From positions 1-64,000 of the forward strand of contig JACRBJ010000077.1 in the NCBI GenBank assembly GCA_016234555.1: DNA of 64,000 bases, in the 5' to 3' direction. Shown here in pieces: positions 31,497-40,579 of the stretch (its first letter is position 1; each line of letters begins with the position of its first letter). This stretch comes from Chloroflexota bacterium (GTDB lineage: Bacteria; Chloroflexota; Anaerolineae; Anaerolineales; Villigracilaceae). Below the pieces are notes generated by a model. The model ran no database searches, was not told the origin of the DNA, and saw only the letters and a list, made by a program, of their open reading frames with translations. The position numbers and the translations under genes are program-made.

Positions 31497-32561
31497 GTGA
31501 AACAATATTTGAGCCTGCTGTTTTTTGCTTTTACTTTGGGGTGCAGCCACGTTTCCAGCCCCGCCAACCCAACTTCTTCTGTTATCACGGGGACGGCTGC
31601 TGTTGAGACCGCTGTTGCAACGACCGTCACGTCAAAAATTCCGAGTACACCCCAGCCGCCTTTGAAGGCACATGAATGGACACCCGAAACCGTCCTGTTG
31701 CGGTTGGACTTCACTCATGGAGATAACGGCGGAATTTTGGCCCCGCCCGACCCGCCGCATTTTATTTTGTATTCCGATGGAAATCTGCTGTTGCAGTATC
31801 CACTGCTTGCCGGAATGCCTCATGGCGACTGGCAACTGCTCCATAAAAAACTGGAACGCGGGGAGATGTGCCGGGTGTTGAATACTCTCGACCAGGCGGG
31901 CTTCCTCGATTACAACCCTTCCAATTATAAGGTGGACGTGAAGGACGCGCGTGGAGCATATATCGAAGTAAACGCCTGGGAATCTCACAAGGGCGAGTAT
32001 CCCTTTTTGCCCGAATACATTGTCGAAGCCTTGAGCGGACAGAGCGCTCCCACTCTTTCCGAGGTTGCCGAGGCCCCCGTCATTTCGCCGGCGCTGCGCG
32101 AAGCATATTATCTTTTGGGCGATTATCCTGAAAGCGGGTCCGAGGTTTATCAGCCTGAAAAACTCATTGTCTGGGTTGTCTCGCTCGATCCGCAAAGCCA
32201 CCCTGACGCTCAATGGCAGGATTGGCGCTTTTCGGGACTTACCCTTGCGTGGATGTTTTCGAGGATTGAATTAAAGGACGACGGTTTTATTATTTTGGAA
32301 GGGGCGGCAGCCAAGTCGTTATATGAATATCTCGACGAATCCTTTTCAACCCATTTCTATATCGAGACCGGCAAGTCCGGGGAAAAGGGATATTATGCCT
32401 TCTATGCCCGCCCACTATTGCCGTACGAACTGCCGAACGATGACAGGCTCATGATCCCCGATCCTGCTTTGGCAAAGACATCCGAGGTTAAATTGAAATG
32501 TCTGCCGTCTGACGGCGTCATGCCGACCCCCGCTCACAATTTGATTTTTTCCATCCCATGA
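31497..32561 (+). CDS. Lipoprotein of unknown function
   Basis: 354 aa from GTG 31497. This start gives a clean lipoprotein signal (KQYLSLLFFAFTLGC, Cys 16), while the longer open frame does not. A Thr/Ser/Pro-rich linker follows to residue ~60. The body has no family I recognise. FTHGDNGGILAPPDPPHFILYSDGNLLLQYP and an aromatic, charged C-terminal half suggest a globular extracellular domain. The murI start overlaps its stop by 4 bp. Confidence 0.7.
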   Translation: MKQYLSLLFFAFTLGCSHVSSPANPTSSVITGTAAVETAVATTVTSKIPSTPQPPLKAHEWTPETVLLRLDFTHGDNGGILAPPDPPHFILYSDGNLLLQYPLLAGMPHGDWQLLHKKLERGEMCRVLNTLDQAGFLDYNPSNYKVDVKDARGAYIEVNAWESHKGEYPFLPEYIVEALSGQSAPTLSEVAEAPVISPALREAYYLLGDYPESGSEVYQPEKLIVWVVSLDPQSHPDAQWQDWRFSGLTLAWMFSRIELKDDGFIILEGAAAKSLYEYLDESFSTHFYIETGKSGEKGYYAFYARPLLPYELPNDDRLMIPDPALAKTSEVKLKCLPSDGVMPTPAHNLIFSIP

Positions 32562-33391
32562 GTAAACCCACTCAGCCCATTGGCGTTTTTGACTCCGGCG
32601 TGGGCGGACTATCCGTCCTGCGGGCGATTCGCGCATCGATGCCGGAGGAAGCGGTGCTTTATTTCGGCGATCAGGGACACGTGCCGTACGGTCCGCGCTC
32701 GATGGAGCAGATACAAAACTTCTCGGAGGGGATCACAAGATTTTTGCTCGACCATGATGCAAAGTTGATCGTCGTCGCCTGCAACACAGCCTCTGCAGCT
32801 GCATTGACCCACCTGCGCGGACGATTCCCCTCAGTCTCTTTTGTCGGCATGGAACCTGCCGTCAAGCCCGCCGCCGAGACAACCAAAACCGGCAGGGTGG
32901 GAGTGCTTGCCACGCCCGCCACGTTTCAGGGTGCATTGTACGCCTCGGTGGTGGAACGCTTCGCTGCCGGCGTGGAGTTGTTCCAGCACACCTGTCCGGG
33001 GCTGGTCAATCAAATCGAAAAAGGGGAGTTGGATTCTGCCGCCACTCGCGCCATTTTGGAGGATGCGCTTCATCCCATGCTGGACGTTTCGCGGAACATC
33101 GATACCGTTGTGCTGGGATGTACGCATTATCCGTTTGTGATTCCGTTGATTCAACAAATTGTGGGGGAAAACGTTCGGGTGATAGACCCAGCTCCCGCTG
33201 TGGCGAAACAGGTAAAACGTCTGCTTGAGAAGCTGGGGACGAAGAATCAGCCGTCAGCGCGGGCATCCATCCGCTTCTTCACGTCGGGTGACGTCGCCGG
33301 GATGAAGTCGATGCTGCCGATCCTTCTGGGGGAATCGGGCGAAGTTCAATCGGTTGTCTGGAAAAACGACCGGGAGGTCGAAGAAATATAA
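32558..33391 (+). CDS. murI: Glutamate racemase
   Basis: 277 aa. VFDSGVGGLSVLRAI opens the family with its first acid; the two catalytic cysteines are in VVACNTASAAAL and VVLGCTHYPFVIP. It makes D-glutamate for peptidoglycan. It overlaps the upstream lipoprotein by 4 bp, an odd pairing that suggests the lipoprotein also acts on the envelope. It converges on the M23 peptidase gene with 23 bp between. Confidence 0.95.
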   Translation: MSKPTQPIGVFDSGVGGLSVLRAIRASMPEEAVLYFGDQGHVPYGPRSMEQIQNFSEGITRFLLDHDAKLIVVACNTASAAALTHLRGRFPSVSFVGMEPAVKPAAETTKTGRVGVLATPATFQGALYASVVERFAAGVELFQHTCPGLVNQIEKGELDSAATRAILEDALHPMLDVSRNIDTVVLGCTHYPFVIPLIQQIVGENVRVIDPAPAVAKQVKRLLEKLGTKNQPSARASIRFFTSGDVAGMKSMLPILLGESGEVQSVVWKNDREVEEI

Positions 33392-33414
33392 TGACTGAAG
33401 TCGTTACTACAAAA

Positions 33415-34497
33415 TCACGGAAGCGGGGTGGGTGTTGCGGGCAATGTTGGCAGGGATTTCATTTTGGGCACGGGCGGACGCCCGGTGCTGAAGCCGTGTT
33501 CGCCCTCGAAGGTAAAGTAAGTGACCTGCCCGGGGAATATTTCCACCCAGGTTTCGAGAGGCTTCTTTTCCTTGTCGTATGAAATGACGATCTTGTAAAT
33601 GCCAGCAGGCAGGTCGCCGATTGCCACGTTTTCCTTGTAATAGGGATCGGGGTTCACCGCACCTCCGCCGCCATAGCTTTTGACGAGATAATGCTTGTTT
33701 GTGGTTTGGGATGTCAACATCACTTCCTTGTGGTTGATGATGTCTCCCTTTGAGTCCGAAACATAGCCGACCAGCACGCCCCAGCCTTGCGGCGGAGCAA
33801 GCCACAACTCGGGGTTGAGCGTGTTGTGGAATGAATTGTCTCCCAGCCGCACTTCGAAATGCACGTGTGGACCGGTGGTCGCGCCCGTCGCGCCGACCAG
33901 CCCGATCAGGTCGCCGGTTTCGACATGCTGTCCGATGGTGGCGAGGGTCTTGCTCATGTGCGCGTACACCGTGTAAAGTTTCTGGTTGTTGTAACCGAAG
34001 TCGTGGCGGATGACGACCGCCAGCCCGTAGGGGTCCTTGTCGTTGCCGGGGGTCTCGGTGAACAAACCCCAGCCAACCCACACAATGGTTCCAGGTCCCG
34101 CCGCCAGAATCGGAGCGACGTCCTCTGCGTCGATGTCTACGCCGGTGTGAACCACTTTGTCGAAGAATATTCCGCCGTAGCGATAATCGGCAAGGGGCCA
34201 GTTGACCTGGTCAGCGGCGATGGGACGGGCGAAGTAGAAATGGTCATAGGGCGACATCGCCCAGGGGATGGGATAAAGCGGGGGGCGCCAGCCCGAGACT
34301 GGTTCCGCGCCCGGAGTTGGGAGGCTGAATTGAAATGGTTCCGGCGACGGGGTGACTGGTTTCTGCTCCGCTGAAAGCTGGGCTTGACCCGACGCGACGG
34401 GAATCACCGGCGTTGGGCTTGGTGCGCCGATTCCCTGCGAGCAGGAGGTGAGCAGAAGTAGAAATAAGATACTGGTAAAGGCAGGTTTGAATTTCAT
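33415..34497 (-). CDS. M23-family metallopeptidase lipoprotein
   Basis: 360 aa. Lipobox LLLLTSC with Cys 19, then a Pro-rich linker to ~65. The peptidase core (~115-255) has VVHTGVDIDAEDVAPILAAGPG (zinc His and Asp) and TTGPHVHFEVRLG (H-x-H). A C-terminal Ig-like domain follows (~265-350, PAGIYKIVISYDKEKKPLETWVEIFPGQ). It should cut peptide bridges of peptidoglycan outside the membrane. It is the last gene of a unit with the TolB-like lipoprotein and the 124-aa protein. Confidence 0.88.
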   Translation of the reverse strand: MKFKPAFTSILFLLLLTSCSQGIGAPSPTPVIPVASGQAQLSAEQKPVTPSPEPFQFSLPTPGAEPVSGWRPPLYPIPWAMSPYDHFYFARPIAADQVNWPLADYRYGGIFFDKVVHTGVDIDAEDVAPILAAGPGTIVWVGWGLFTETPGNDKDPYGLAVVIRHDFGYNNQKLYTVYAHMSKTLATIGQHVETGDLIGLVGATGATTGPHVHFEVRLGDNSFHNTLNPELWLAPPQGWGVLVGYVSDSKGDIINHKEVMLTSQTTNKHYLVKSYGGGGAVNPDPYYKENVAIGDLPAGIYKIVISYDKEKKPLETWVEIFPGQVTYFTFEGEHGFSTGRPPVPKMKSLPTLPATPTPLP

Positions 34498-34507
34498 TCG
34501 AGGTTTG

Positions 34508-34522
34508 AGACCTGTCAGGTCT
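34508..34522. repeat. Solo end-repeat of the 96-bp MITE-like element
   Basis: AGACCTGTCAGGTCT matches the right end of the elements at 16010 and 16293 but is itself palindromic here. It stands in the 31-bp gap between the TolB-like and M23 genes. Another half-copy (CCTGACAGGTTTCC) is at 36870-36883. Confidence 0.55.
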
Positions 34523-34528
34523 TTTCGC

Positions 34529-36394
34529 TTATTGTGGAATGATGGTGGGCGGCGTGGCGGTCGGGATGGGCGTGTCGGTGGGACCCGGCGTCACTGACGG
34601 GGTGGGCGAAAGCGACGCGGTTGACGTGGGGCGCGGCGTGCGCGTGGGGGTTGGTGGCTCTGTTGGGGTGAAGGTGCGGGTCGGTGTGAGCGAAGGTGGC
34701 AGGACGCGGGTGGGCGTGATGAGCGCCTCGACCGGGTACAACTCGCGCATCGCGGAGTACCAGTCCATGCCGCCGGTCAGGGCAAACTCGGAGAAGCGCG
34801 CGCCGCGATAATAGGTGCGCCAGTTCGGCAGGGCGGGCAGGCGTTCCCAGTTGTAGGCGGCGGCGAGGGCGGTCATATCCACCCAGTAGCCGGAAGGCAC
34901 AGCCGCATATTTCCCGCCCTGCTCGTACGTGCGTGGATCAAGCTCGTAGCGGGCGCTCAAATTCCACGGCGCATTGTGGATCGGTTCGCCGAGCGAGCCG
35001 TCCTGAATCATCGTGCGGACGTACACCCGCCAGTAGGTCTGCGCACCGACATCTTCGCGCAGAGTTACCATCCAGCCGGTGTCCGCCATCAGCGGGTTGA
35101 TGGCGAAGGCGCGCCCGGTGTACAGCCAATCCTCGTCGAGACCGGGGTCGAGGTTTGTGGTCAGCGGAATGAAGGCGTTTTCGAGGCTGGCAAGTGTGTC
35201 CCAGCCGGTTTCGATGATGACGCGGTTGCGCAGGGCATTGAAGGATTCGTCCACGAGGTCGTGCAGTTGCGGATAGGGAGCCTGCACGTCCGAAATGGGA
35301 ACCACATACCAGCGCTGGTTCGGCACGTCGGGGACGGGGGTGATGATGGGCGACCAAAGCGCGGGGATCACGTCCCTTGCGGCTTGTGTGAAGGAATCGG
35401 GGAACGGGTTTGGCAGGTTCGCAAATCCCCAGGCGAGTCCGCGCACACTCCCGTTGAGCGGGGTGGGAGAGATCAGCAAGCCGCCTTTGATGTCGTAGGA
35501 GGTGAGGTAGTTTTGGTTGGCGCTGTTGGTGATGGCGACGATCTTTTCAGCGGTCTCGTTCCATGCTCCCCAGCTGCCGTCGCCGATCCAGCGCGCGCTG
35601 CGGGTGGGATCACTGGATTCCCAGACATAGAGTCCGCTAAAGCCGATGGTCTGCGAGGTGGACGACCACAACAGCTTCGAGCCGTCGAAATTCCAGAGCG
35701 GATGATTTTCAGCAGCGAGCGGGGTGTTGCTCAGGTTTTGGTAGCGGTCGTTGCCTGAAAGGTCGAGGTTTGCCAGCCAGACGTCGCTATCGCTGCCGCG
35801 GTTGGAGATGAATGCCACGTGCCTGCCGTCGGGCGCCCAGGCTGGGGAGTGATCGGAGGCGGGGTCTGTGGTGATGGGCAGGATGGGCTGGCTGCGGTCG
35901 CTGACCGAGACTACCGCCACTTCGAGGTTTTCGTTGATGTAGGTCTCGAAGGCGAGCCATTGCGAATCGGGCGACCAGGACGGGGCGGAGTCGTATTCGG
36001 GTGAGCTGGTGACCTGTGACACTTCACCGCTTTGCAGGTCCATCATGTACAAGTCCCAGAACCCGCTGCGGTCGGAGGCGAAGGCTAGTTTGGTGCGATC
36101 AGGGCTGAGGGCGGGGGCGATGTCGTTCCACTCGCCGCTACTGATTCGCGTGAGGGGCAAATCCTGCGGATGTTCGCGCTGGACGAAGAGGTGGGCGTAG
36201 CCGTTCTCTTCGATGGAGAGGAAGATGAAGTTGTTTTCGCCGCCATAGCGGATGATGGACGGCGTGGCAGTGGGACTTGGTGTGCTGTCTGCGATGAAAA
36301 CCGGTGTGGCTTCCGCAGACTTGGAACAGCCGAGGAGCAGGAGGCTGAGACTTGTCAAAACTGCGGCTTTTGTGAGGGAGGTGGGAAAGGGCAT
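34529..36394 (-). CDS. TolB-like WD40/PD40 beta-propeller lipoprotein
   Basis: 621 aa. Lipobox LLLLGC (Cys 23). PD40 propeller repeats from ~75: APALSPDRTKLAFASDRSGFWDLYMMD, APSWSPDSQWLAFETY, SPAWAPDGRHVAFISNRGSDSDVWL, HPLWNFDGSKLLWSS. From ~325 to ~545 a second globular part of unknown family follows. The last ~60 residues are a Pro/Thr/Ser tail (PTRTFTPTEPPTPTRTPRP). The propeller may bind a peptide or glycan. There are no tolA/tolQ/tolR genes, so it is not a Tol-Pal component. Confidence 0.8.
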   Translation of the reverse strand: MPFPTSLTKAAVLTSLSLLLLGCSKSAEATPVFIADSTPSPTATPSIIRYGGENNFIFLSIEENGYAHLFVQREHPQDLPLTRISSGEWNDIAPALSPDRTKLAFASDRSGFWDLYMMDLQSGEVSQVTSSPEYDSAPSWSPDSQWLAFETYINENLEVAVVSVSDRSQPILPITTDPASDHSPAWAPDGRHVAFISNRGSDSDVWLANLDLSGNDRYQNLSNTPLAAENHPLWNFDGSKLLWSSTSQTIGFSGLYVWESSDPTRSARWIGDGSWGAWNETAEKIVAITNSANQNYLTSYDIKGGLLISPTPLNGSVRGLAWGFANLPNPFPDSFTQAARDVIPALWSPIITPVPDVPNQRWYVVPISDVQAPYPQLHDLVDESFNALRNRVIIETGWDTLASLENAFIPLTTNLDPGLDEDWLYTGRAFAINPLMADTGWMVTLREDVGAQTYWRVYVRTMIQDGSLGEPIHNAPWNLSARYELDPRTYEQGGKYAAVPSGYWVDMTALAAAYNWERLPALPNWRTYYRGARFSEFALTGGMDWYSAMRELYPVEALITPTRVLPPSLTPTRTFTPTEPPTPTRTPRPTSTASLSPTPSVTPGPTDTPIPTATPPTIIPQ

Positions 36395-36406
36395 GGATGA
36401 ATTTTA

Positions 36407-36781
36407 TTAATGGGAATCAGGTTGGAGTGTGGGTGGTTCAACGGCAAACACACAAGTGACAGGTTTATTCTGCGGTCCGTCGGGATAGTACAGGCGGGCG
36501 CTGAGGGTGTAGGGGTTGTTGAGTTCGCCGCGGATGTGCATGGTGAATTCGATCTTCCAACCGAGCGGCTCGACAATGTTCGTGGACGCGACTTCGTCGC
36601 CATCGGCGTCGAATAGAAACACTTCGATGGAGGGGCGTTGTTGAAAAGGGGTGATTTCCATGTCCACGCGCACGCGGTAGCCGTCGGAATAGGGCTGGGC
36701 GGTGAGTTGGAGAATCCTGGTCTCTTCAGGTGAAGCGCGCTCCGCGCCCTCTGCATTGTCTGGGGAAAGGTAAAAATCCAT
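36407..36781 (-). CDS. Small protein of unknown function
   Basis: 124 aa, no signal peptide or membrane helix. A beta-rich pattern (RVDMEITPFQQRPSIEVFLFDADGDEVASTNIVEP, LGWKIEFTMHIRGELNNPYTLSARLYYPDG) suggests an Ig-like or C2-like fold. No family recognised. It starts a minus-strand unit that continues with the TolB-like lipoprotein 12 bp downstream and the M23 peptidase, so it is probably co-expressed with envelope proteins. The ~110 bp upstream of its start hold no other gene. Confidence 0.6.
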   Translation of the reverse strand: MDFYLSPDNAEGAERASPEETRILQLTAQPYSDGYRVRVDMEITPFQQRPSIEVFLFDADGDEVASTNIVEPLGWKIEFTMHIRGELNNPYTLSARLYYPDGPQNKPVTCVFAVEPPTLQPDSH

Positions 36782-36890
36782 TCGGGTATTATAACCAGAA
36801 ACGAAGGGATGGGTTTCGATGGCAGGTTGCAGTTTCGTTGGGGCTGTGATGGCGAGAATTTACTCCGTGCCTGACAGGTTTCCTTGAAAA

Positions 36891-36930
36891 AAAGAGGCAG
36901 TCACTATTTTTTAAATGTGACTGCCTCTTT
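36891..36930 (-). terminator. Terminator after the CpXC gene
   Basis: AAAGAGGCAGTCAC and GTGACTGCCTCTTT form a 14-bp stem; on the minus strand seven Ts follow. The core GTGACTG is shared with the palindromes at 28835 and 40586. Confidence 0.85.
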
Positions 36931-36958
36931 ACTTCTCACTCGTTACTTCCAACTCCCC

Positions 36959-38317
36959 CTACCCCATATTCTTCCTCATCGAATACTTCAACACGACCTT
37001 GTACACCTCGCCGAGTCTTTGTCCCATGGCTTTGGCTTCGGGGTTGTCGCCGCCCTGCGCTTCCATCTGGGCGCCCAGTCCGCTGAGGGCTTCGAGGAAT
37101 TGCTGGTTGACCATCGCGTCGTTTTCCTTGAGCATCTGCTCGATTCCCGCGTCATCGGGAGCCTGCAACAACTGCTCGATGAACGCTACTTCGGGCGGCG
37201 GCGCGCTGGCTTCCTGCAAGACCTGCATCATCTTTTGCAGTTTGCCCATGCGGACGTAATCGTTCTTCTCGGATGCCTGTTGCAGCAACCGGCTTGCCAC
37301 GTCCGCCGCTTCCTGGGTAAAGCCATCGAGGTTTTCCTGCGTGGCTTTGGCTACGTCGTCCTTTTCGAGGATCGCTTCGACGAAATCCTGCGCCTGCTTC
37401 ATGCGCGCTTCGATTTGCTTGTCCACCTCGGCAACGAATCCCAGCACCTTTTCGCGGATGGACTCGAGCCGGGCTTTCTCTTCGCCTGTAGCTTTGTCGA
37501 TCTTCTCGGTCAGGCTCTGGAAGAAGATGTAGTCCATGCCGCCGCGCGCCATCGAAACATACGCGCGGATGCGGGCTTCGTTCGGCGCGGCAATCACGAA
37601 GTCCAGCAGTTTCTCGCGGGTCAGGCTTCGTCCCGCCGCCTGCAATTCCTTTTGCGCGGTTTCCAACTCGCCGACGGATTCCTTCAACTGACGCCCAAAG
37701 GCGGTCTCGTCCAGTAGTTGTTTTTGCAGGTCGATCAACATTCGCGCGAGGGACTCCTGTCCGCTTTGCATGGCGTTTTGCGCGATGCGGCTGAACAGCC
37801 CAAAGAACTGCTCGTCGATCACCTTTTCGTTTTGCCTGATCATCTCCAGCCGCGCATCCGCCGAGGTCATCTGGAGCAGCTTCTCGATCAACTGCACCCG
37901 CTCCTGCTGTGATTTGATCATCTCCGACGAAATGCCGTCCTTGTTGAGGATGGTCTCGATCATCGACTCGTACGTGAAGTTGGCTTGGGGCTTGAACAAA
38001 TAGCCTTTGCGTTTTTCGAGCGGAAGCCTGTCGACCACCTGCTTGATCAATGGACCGATGAGCTTTTCCTGCTCGTTGAGCGGGAGTCCCAACTCGGGCG
38101 GGAAGAAGGTCAGCAGGAGTTCCTTCTCGTTGTCGTGATAGATGACGGGGGTGGCGAGGCGTCCCTCGTAGCCGCAGTGCGGACAACGGGCGTAGTTGGA
38201 TTGTCCACTCAGCAGGCGCTGCTTGGAGGCGGGTTCGTGGGTGACGTCGAAAAGCTGCTCGACGTTGGCTGCGATCAATTGTCGGCAGCGGGGACATGCG
38301 ATTTGTGTTTGGGGCAT
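36959..38317 (-). CDS. CpXC-domain protein with long helical C-terminal region
   Basis: 452 aa from MPQTQIACPRCRQ; the frame remains open upstream but is not conserved-looking. The N-terminal ~130 residues match the CpXC domain: CPRC near residue 8-11, ARCPHCGYEGRL near 50, then LLTFFPPELGLPLNEQEKLIGPLI. Two CxxC pairs should bind zinc. The remaining ~320 residues are strongly helical, with heptad-like stretches. Function of CpXC proteins is unknown. It is a single gene with its own terminator. Confidence 0.82.
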   Translation of the reverse strand: MPQTQIACPRCRQLIAANVEQLFDVTHEPASKQRLLSGQSNYARCPHCGYEGRLATPVIYHDNEKELLLTFFPPELGLPLNEQEKLIGPLIKQVVDRLPLEKRKGYLFKPQANFTYESMIETILNKDGISSEMIKSQQERVQLIEKLLQMTSADARLEMIRQNEKVIDEQFFGLFSRIAQNAMQSGQESLARMLIDLQKQLLDETAFGRQLKESVGELETAQKELQAAGRSLTREKLLDFVIAAPNEARIRAYVSMARGGMDYIFFQSLTEKIDKATGEEKARLESIREKVLGFVAEVDKQIEARMKQAQDFVEAILEKDDVAKATQENLDGFTQEAADVASRLLQQASEKNDYVRMGKLQKMMQVLQEASAPPPEVAFIEQLLQAPDDAGIEQMLKENDAMVNQQFLEALSGLGAQMEAQGGDNPEAKAMGQRLGEVYKVVLKYSMRKNMG

Positions 38318-38472
38318 TAGTTTGACTTCCGATTTACGATTTTGGATTTTCGGTTCACAAGAAAGATGAAGTATTTTACCAAAGGACACGGGCAAATTAC
38401 CATCCATAAATTGGATGCGTTATACTCGGTTTTGTTTCACCTGGTCTCCAGGTTAATAGGAAGGAGTTGGGT

Positions 38473-38985
38473 ATGCAGGTTTCAGAGGCAATTCGATTGA
38501 AACGCGCGGTCAGGAAGTTTCAGGACAAACCCCTGCCTGACGAAATTGTCCGCGCCATCCTCAACGCGGGACGCAGGTCGCAGTCATCGAAGAATAACCA
38601 GGCGTGGCAGTTCATCGCCATTCGTGACAAGGAAATTTTGAAGGTGCTTTCGCAATGCGGCGAGTGGGCGGGACATATTGCGGGCGCGGCGTTGTGCGTT
38701 GCAATCCTGACCCCGGAGCCCACGGCGAAATTCCAGACGATGTTCGACGCGGGTCAGGCAGCGGCGTTCATGCAACTGGCGGCATGGGAACTGGGAGTCG
38801 GCTCGTGCCCGGCTTCGATCTACGAAGCGGAAAAAGCGCGGGAGATTCTGAAGTTTCCCGCCGAATGGCACCTGCGGATCGCGCTCTCGTTTGGGATTCC
38901 GCTAGACGAGGGGAAATTATCCGCGCCGCTAAAGAAGGGCGGACGGCTGTCTCTAGATGAAGTGGTGCATTGGGAAAAGTGGTGA
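38473..38985 (+). CDS. Nitroreductase family flavoprotein
   Basis: 170 aa from MQVSEAIRLKRAVRKFQDKPL (AAGGAG lies upstream). FMN-binding patterns are RxxVRxF at the start and GRRSQSSKNNQAWQFIAI. The middle FDAGQAAAFMQLAAWELGVGSCPASIY is typical. Members reduce nitro groups, quinones or other oxidised substrates with NAD(P)H. It stands alone between the CpXC gene and the importer operon, distinct from the nitroreductase in the F420 cluster. Confidence 0.88.
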   Translation: MQVSEAIRLKRAVRKFQDKPLPDEIVRAILNAGRRSQSSKNNQAWQFIAIRDKEILKVLSQCGEWAGHIAGAALCVAILTPEPTAKFQTMFDAGQAAAFMQLAAWELGVGSCPASIYEAEKAREILKFPAEWHLRIALSFGIPLDEGKLSAPLKKGGRLSLDEVVHWEKW

Positions 38986-39027
38986 TTCGATTTACGATTG
39001 ACGACCTTTCAGTATCACGCTTCAGGT

Positions 39028-39066
39028 GTCAAAGTGTCCACCGTTCACGGTCTACTGTCCATCGTC
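39028..39066. repeat. Diverged GACGATGGAC-type repeat (copy 3)
   Basis: GTGTCCACCGTTCACGGTCTACTGTCCATCGTC-like sequence, reverse relative of the repeats at 19792 and 21653. It fills the gap between the nitroreductase and the ABC permease genes. Confidence 0.4.
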
Positions 39067-39805
39067 AACTCACAAACTTCCACCTACATAGCCGTCTCTC
39101 CGCCCAATCCACGGCGTAGTACATGCCAAGTCCCAGCAGACTCATGGCGATGACTCCCGCGTACATGGCGGGATAATTGAACAGCGTGCTGCCGTTGTAG
39201 TAGATGTAATATCCCAGCCCGTATTTTGTGGCAAACAACTCGGTGATGTAAAGCACTGCCACCGCCGTGCCAATGGACTGTCGCAGTGCGGTCAGGATCG
39301 CAGGCAGGCTGGCGGGTAGGTACACAAAGCGGAACAATGCCCGCCGTCCCGCGCCGAGGCTTCGCAGGCTTTGAATCAACTGCGGGGGAAGTCCAGCCGC
39401 CTGGTCGCGCACCAGCACGACGATCTGGAAAAATAGAATCAGGAAGATAAGCGTGATCTTTGCAACGTCACCAATTCCCAGAAAAAGTAAAACGACAGGC
39501 ACAAAGACCACTTTGGGGATGGGATACAGCACGTAAATGATGGGGGAGAAGATTCTGTCCAGCCGCTTCCAGCCGCCGATCAACAACCCCGCTGGAGCCG
39601 CCGCCAGCACCGAGAGCAGCATCCCGGCCGTCACCCGCCAAAAGCTGTAGAGGAAGTGCGTCACGAGTCCGTTGTCCAGTTCGTCGATGAAGACGACAAA
39701 GACGTTCCACGGCGCGGGCAGGATGTCCCGATTGACCAGCATGGCAATAATCTGCCACGCAATGACCAGCCCAATAATCGAAGCCACGATCCCGCGCTTC
39801 CTCAT
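39065..39805 (-). CDS. ABC importer permease (TauC/SsuC type)
   Basis: 246 aa with six membrane helices. The EAA loop is visible as LIQSLRSLGAGRRALFRFVYLPASLPAILTALRQS, followed by GTAVAVLYITELFATKYGLGYYIY, typical for nitrate/sulfonate/taurine-type permeases. It overlaps the ATPase gene by 4 bp. Together with the NMT1-like binding protein it forms a complete importer; the substrate could be a sulfonate, a pyrimidine-type thiamine precursor or another small organic compound. Confidence 0.9.
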   Translation of the reverse strand: MRKRGIVASIIGLVIAWQIIAMLVNRDILPAPWNVFVVFIDELDNGLVTHFLYSFWRVTAGMLLSVLAAAPAGLLIGGWKRLDRIFSPIIYVLYPIPKVVFVPVVLLFLGIGDVAKITLIFLILFFQIVVLVRDQAAGLPPQLIQSLRSLGAGRRALFRFVYLPASLPAILTALRQSIGTAVAVLYITELFATKYGLGYYIYYNGSTLFNYPAMYAGVIAMSLLGLGMYYAVDWAERRLCRWKFVS

Positions 39806-40575
39806 TTCCCGTTCCTTGTCACTCGTTCCTCATTTCTCATCTCTCCCCACAATAACTCGCACAACTCACGATACTCCAGACTGTTGCGATGACCAGCCTC
39901 TCCCGCGTGCGGATTCTCGAAGACTCGCGGTGACGAATCCAGCAGCAGGATTTTGCTCCCCAGCGCGATTGCCTCCTCGATGGCGTGGGTGACGATGACC
40001 AGCGTCAGGGCTTGCTCGCGGCACAGGGAGAGGGTCAGGTGTTGCAGGTCTTCGCGGGTGATGGCGTCGAGGGATGAGAATGGTTCGTCCATCAACAGCA
40101 GGTCGGGAGATAAAGCCAGGGTGCGGGCGATGGCTGTCCGCTGGCGTTGTCCGCCTGAGATTTGGGCGGGATATTTATCCGCGACTTCGACCAGTCCCAT
40201 CTTTTTGAGCCAGTAATCCACATCGTTGTCAGGCTGAAAGTTTTTTGGCGCGTGTTTGCCGTCTGCCCCATAAAAGTCGCGGACTTGTAATCCCAGCCCC
40301 GCGTTCTCGCGGACGGTTGCCCACGGCAGCAGACCGTAGTCCTGCAAAATCAATCCCGTGCGCGGGCGCGGACGTTTCAGCCGCTCGCCGTCAATTTCGA
40401 TGACGCCTTTGGTCGGGAGGCGCAATCCAGCCAACAGATAGAGCAGGGTCGTCTTGCCGCAGCCCGACGAGCCGAGGATCGCCCAGGTCTCACCACGCTG
40501 AACGTCCCAGTTGAAATCCTGAAAGATGGGCGCGGTATGTGGGTAGCCAAACGTGAGGGAGTGGATGTGAATCAT
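39802..40575 (-). CDS. ABC importer ATP-binding protein (TauB/SsuB type)
   Basis: 257 aa. Walker A LGSSGCGKTTLL, signature ISGGQRQRTAIARTLA, Walker B LLLMDEPFSSLD, switch His in VIVTHAIEEAI. Closest to the nitrate/sulfonate/taurine ATPases (the LPWATVRENAGLG block). It powers the importer with the overlapping permease gene. A strong hairpin terminator at 40580-40614 precedes it, so it is likely expressed at a lower level than the binding protein. Confidence 0.92.
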   Translation of the reverse strand: MIHIHSLTFGYPHTAPIFQDFNWDVQRGETWAILGSSGCGKTTLLYLLAGLRLPTKGVIEIDGERLKRPRPRTGLILQDYGLLPWATVRENAGLGLQVRDFYGADGKHAPKNFQPDNDVDYWLKKMGLVEVADKYPAQISGGQRQRTAIARTLALSPDLLLMDEPFSSLDAITREDLQHLTLSLCREQALTLVIVTHAIEEAIALGSKILLLDSSPRVFENPHAGEAGHRNSLEYRELCELLWGEMRNEERVTRNGK

Positions 40576-40579
40576 AGTG

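Noticed and set aside
34529..36394. TolB of the Tol-Pal system
   Set aside because: It is a lipoprotein with a Pro/Thr tail, and no tolQ, tolR, tolA or pal gene is nearby.
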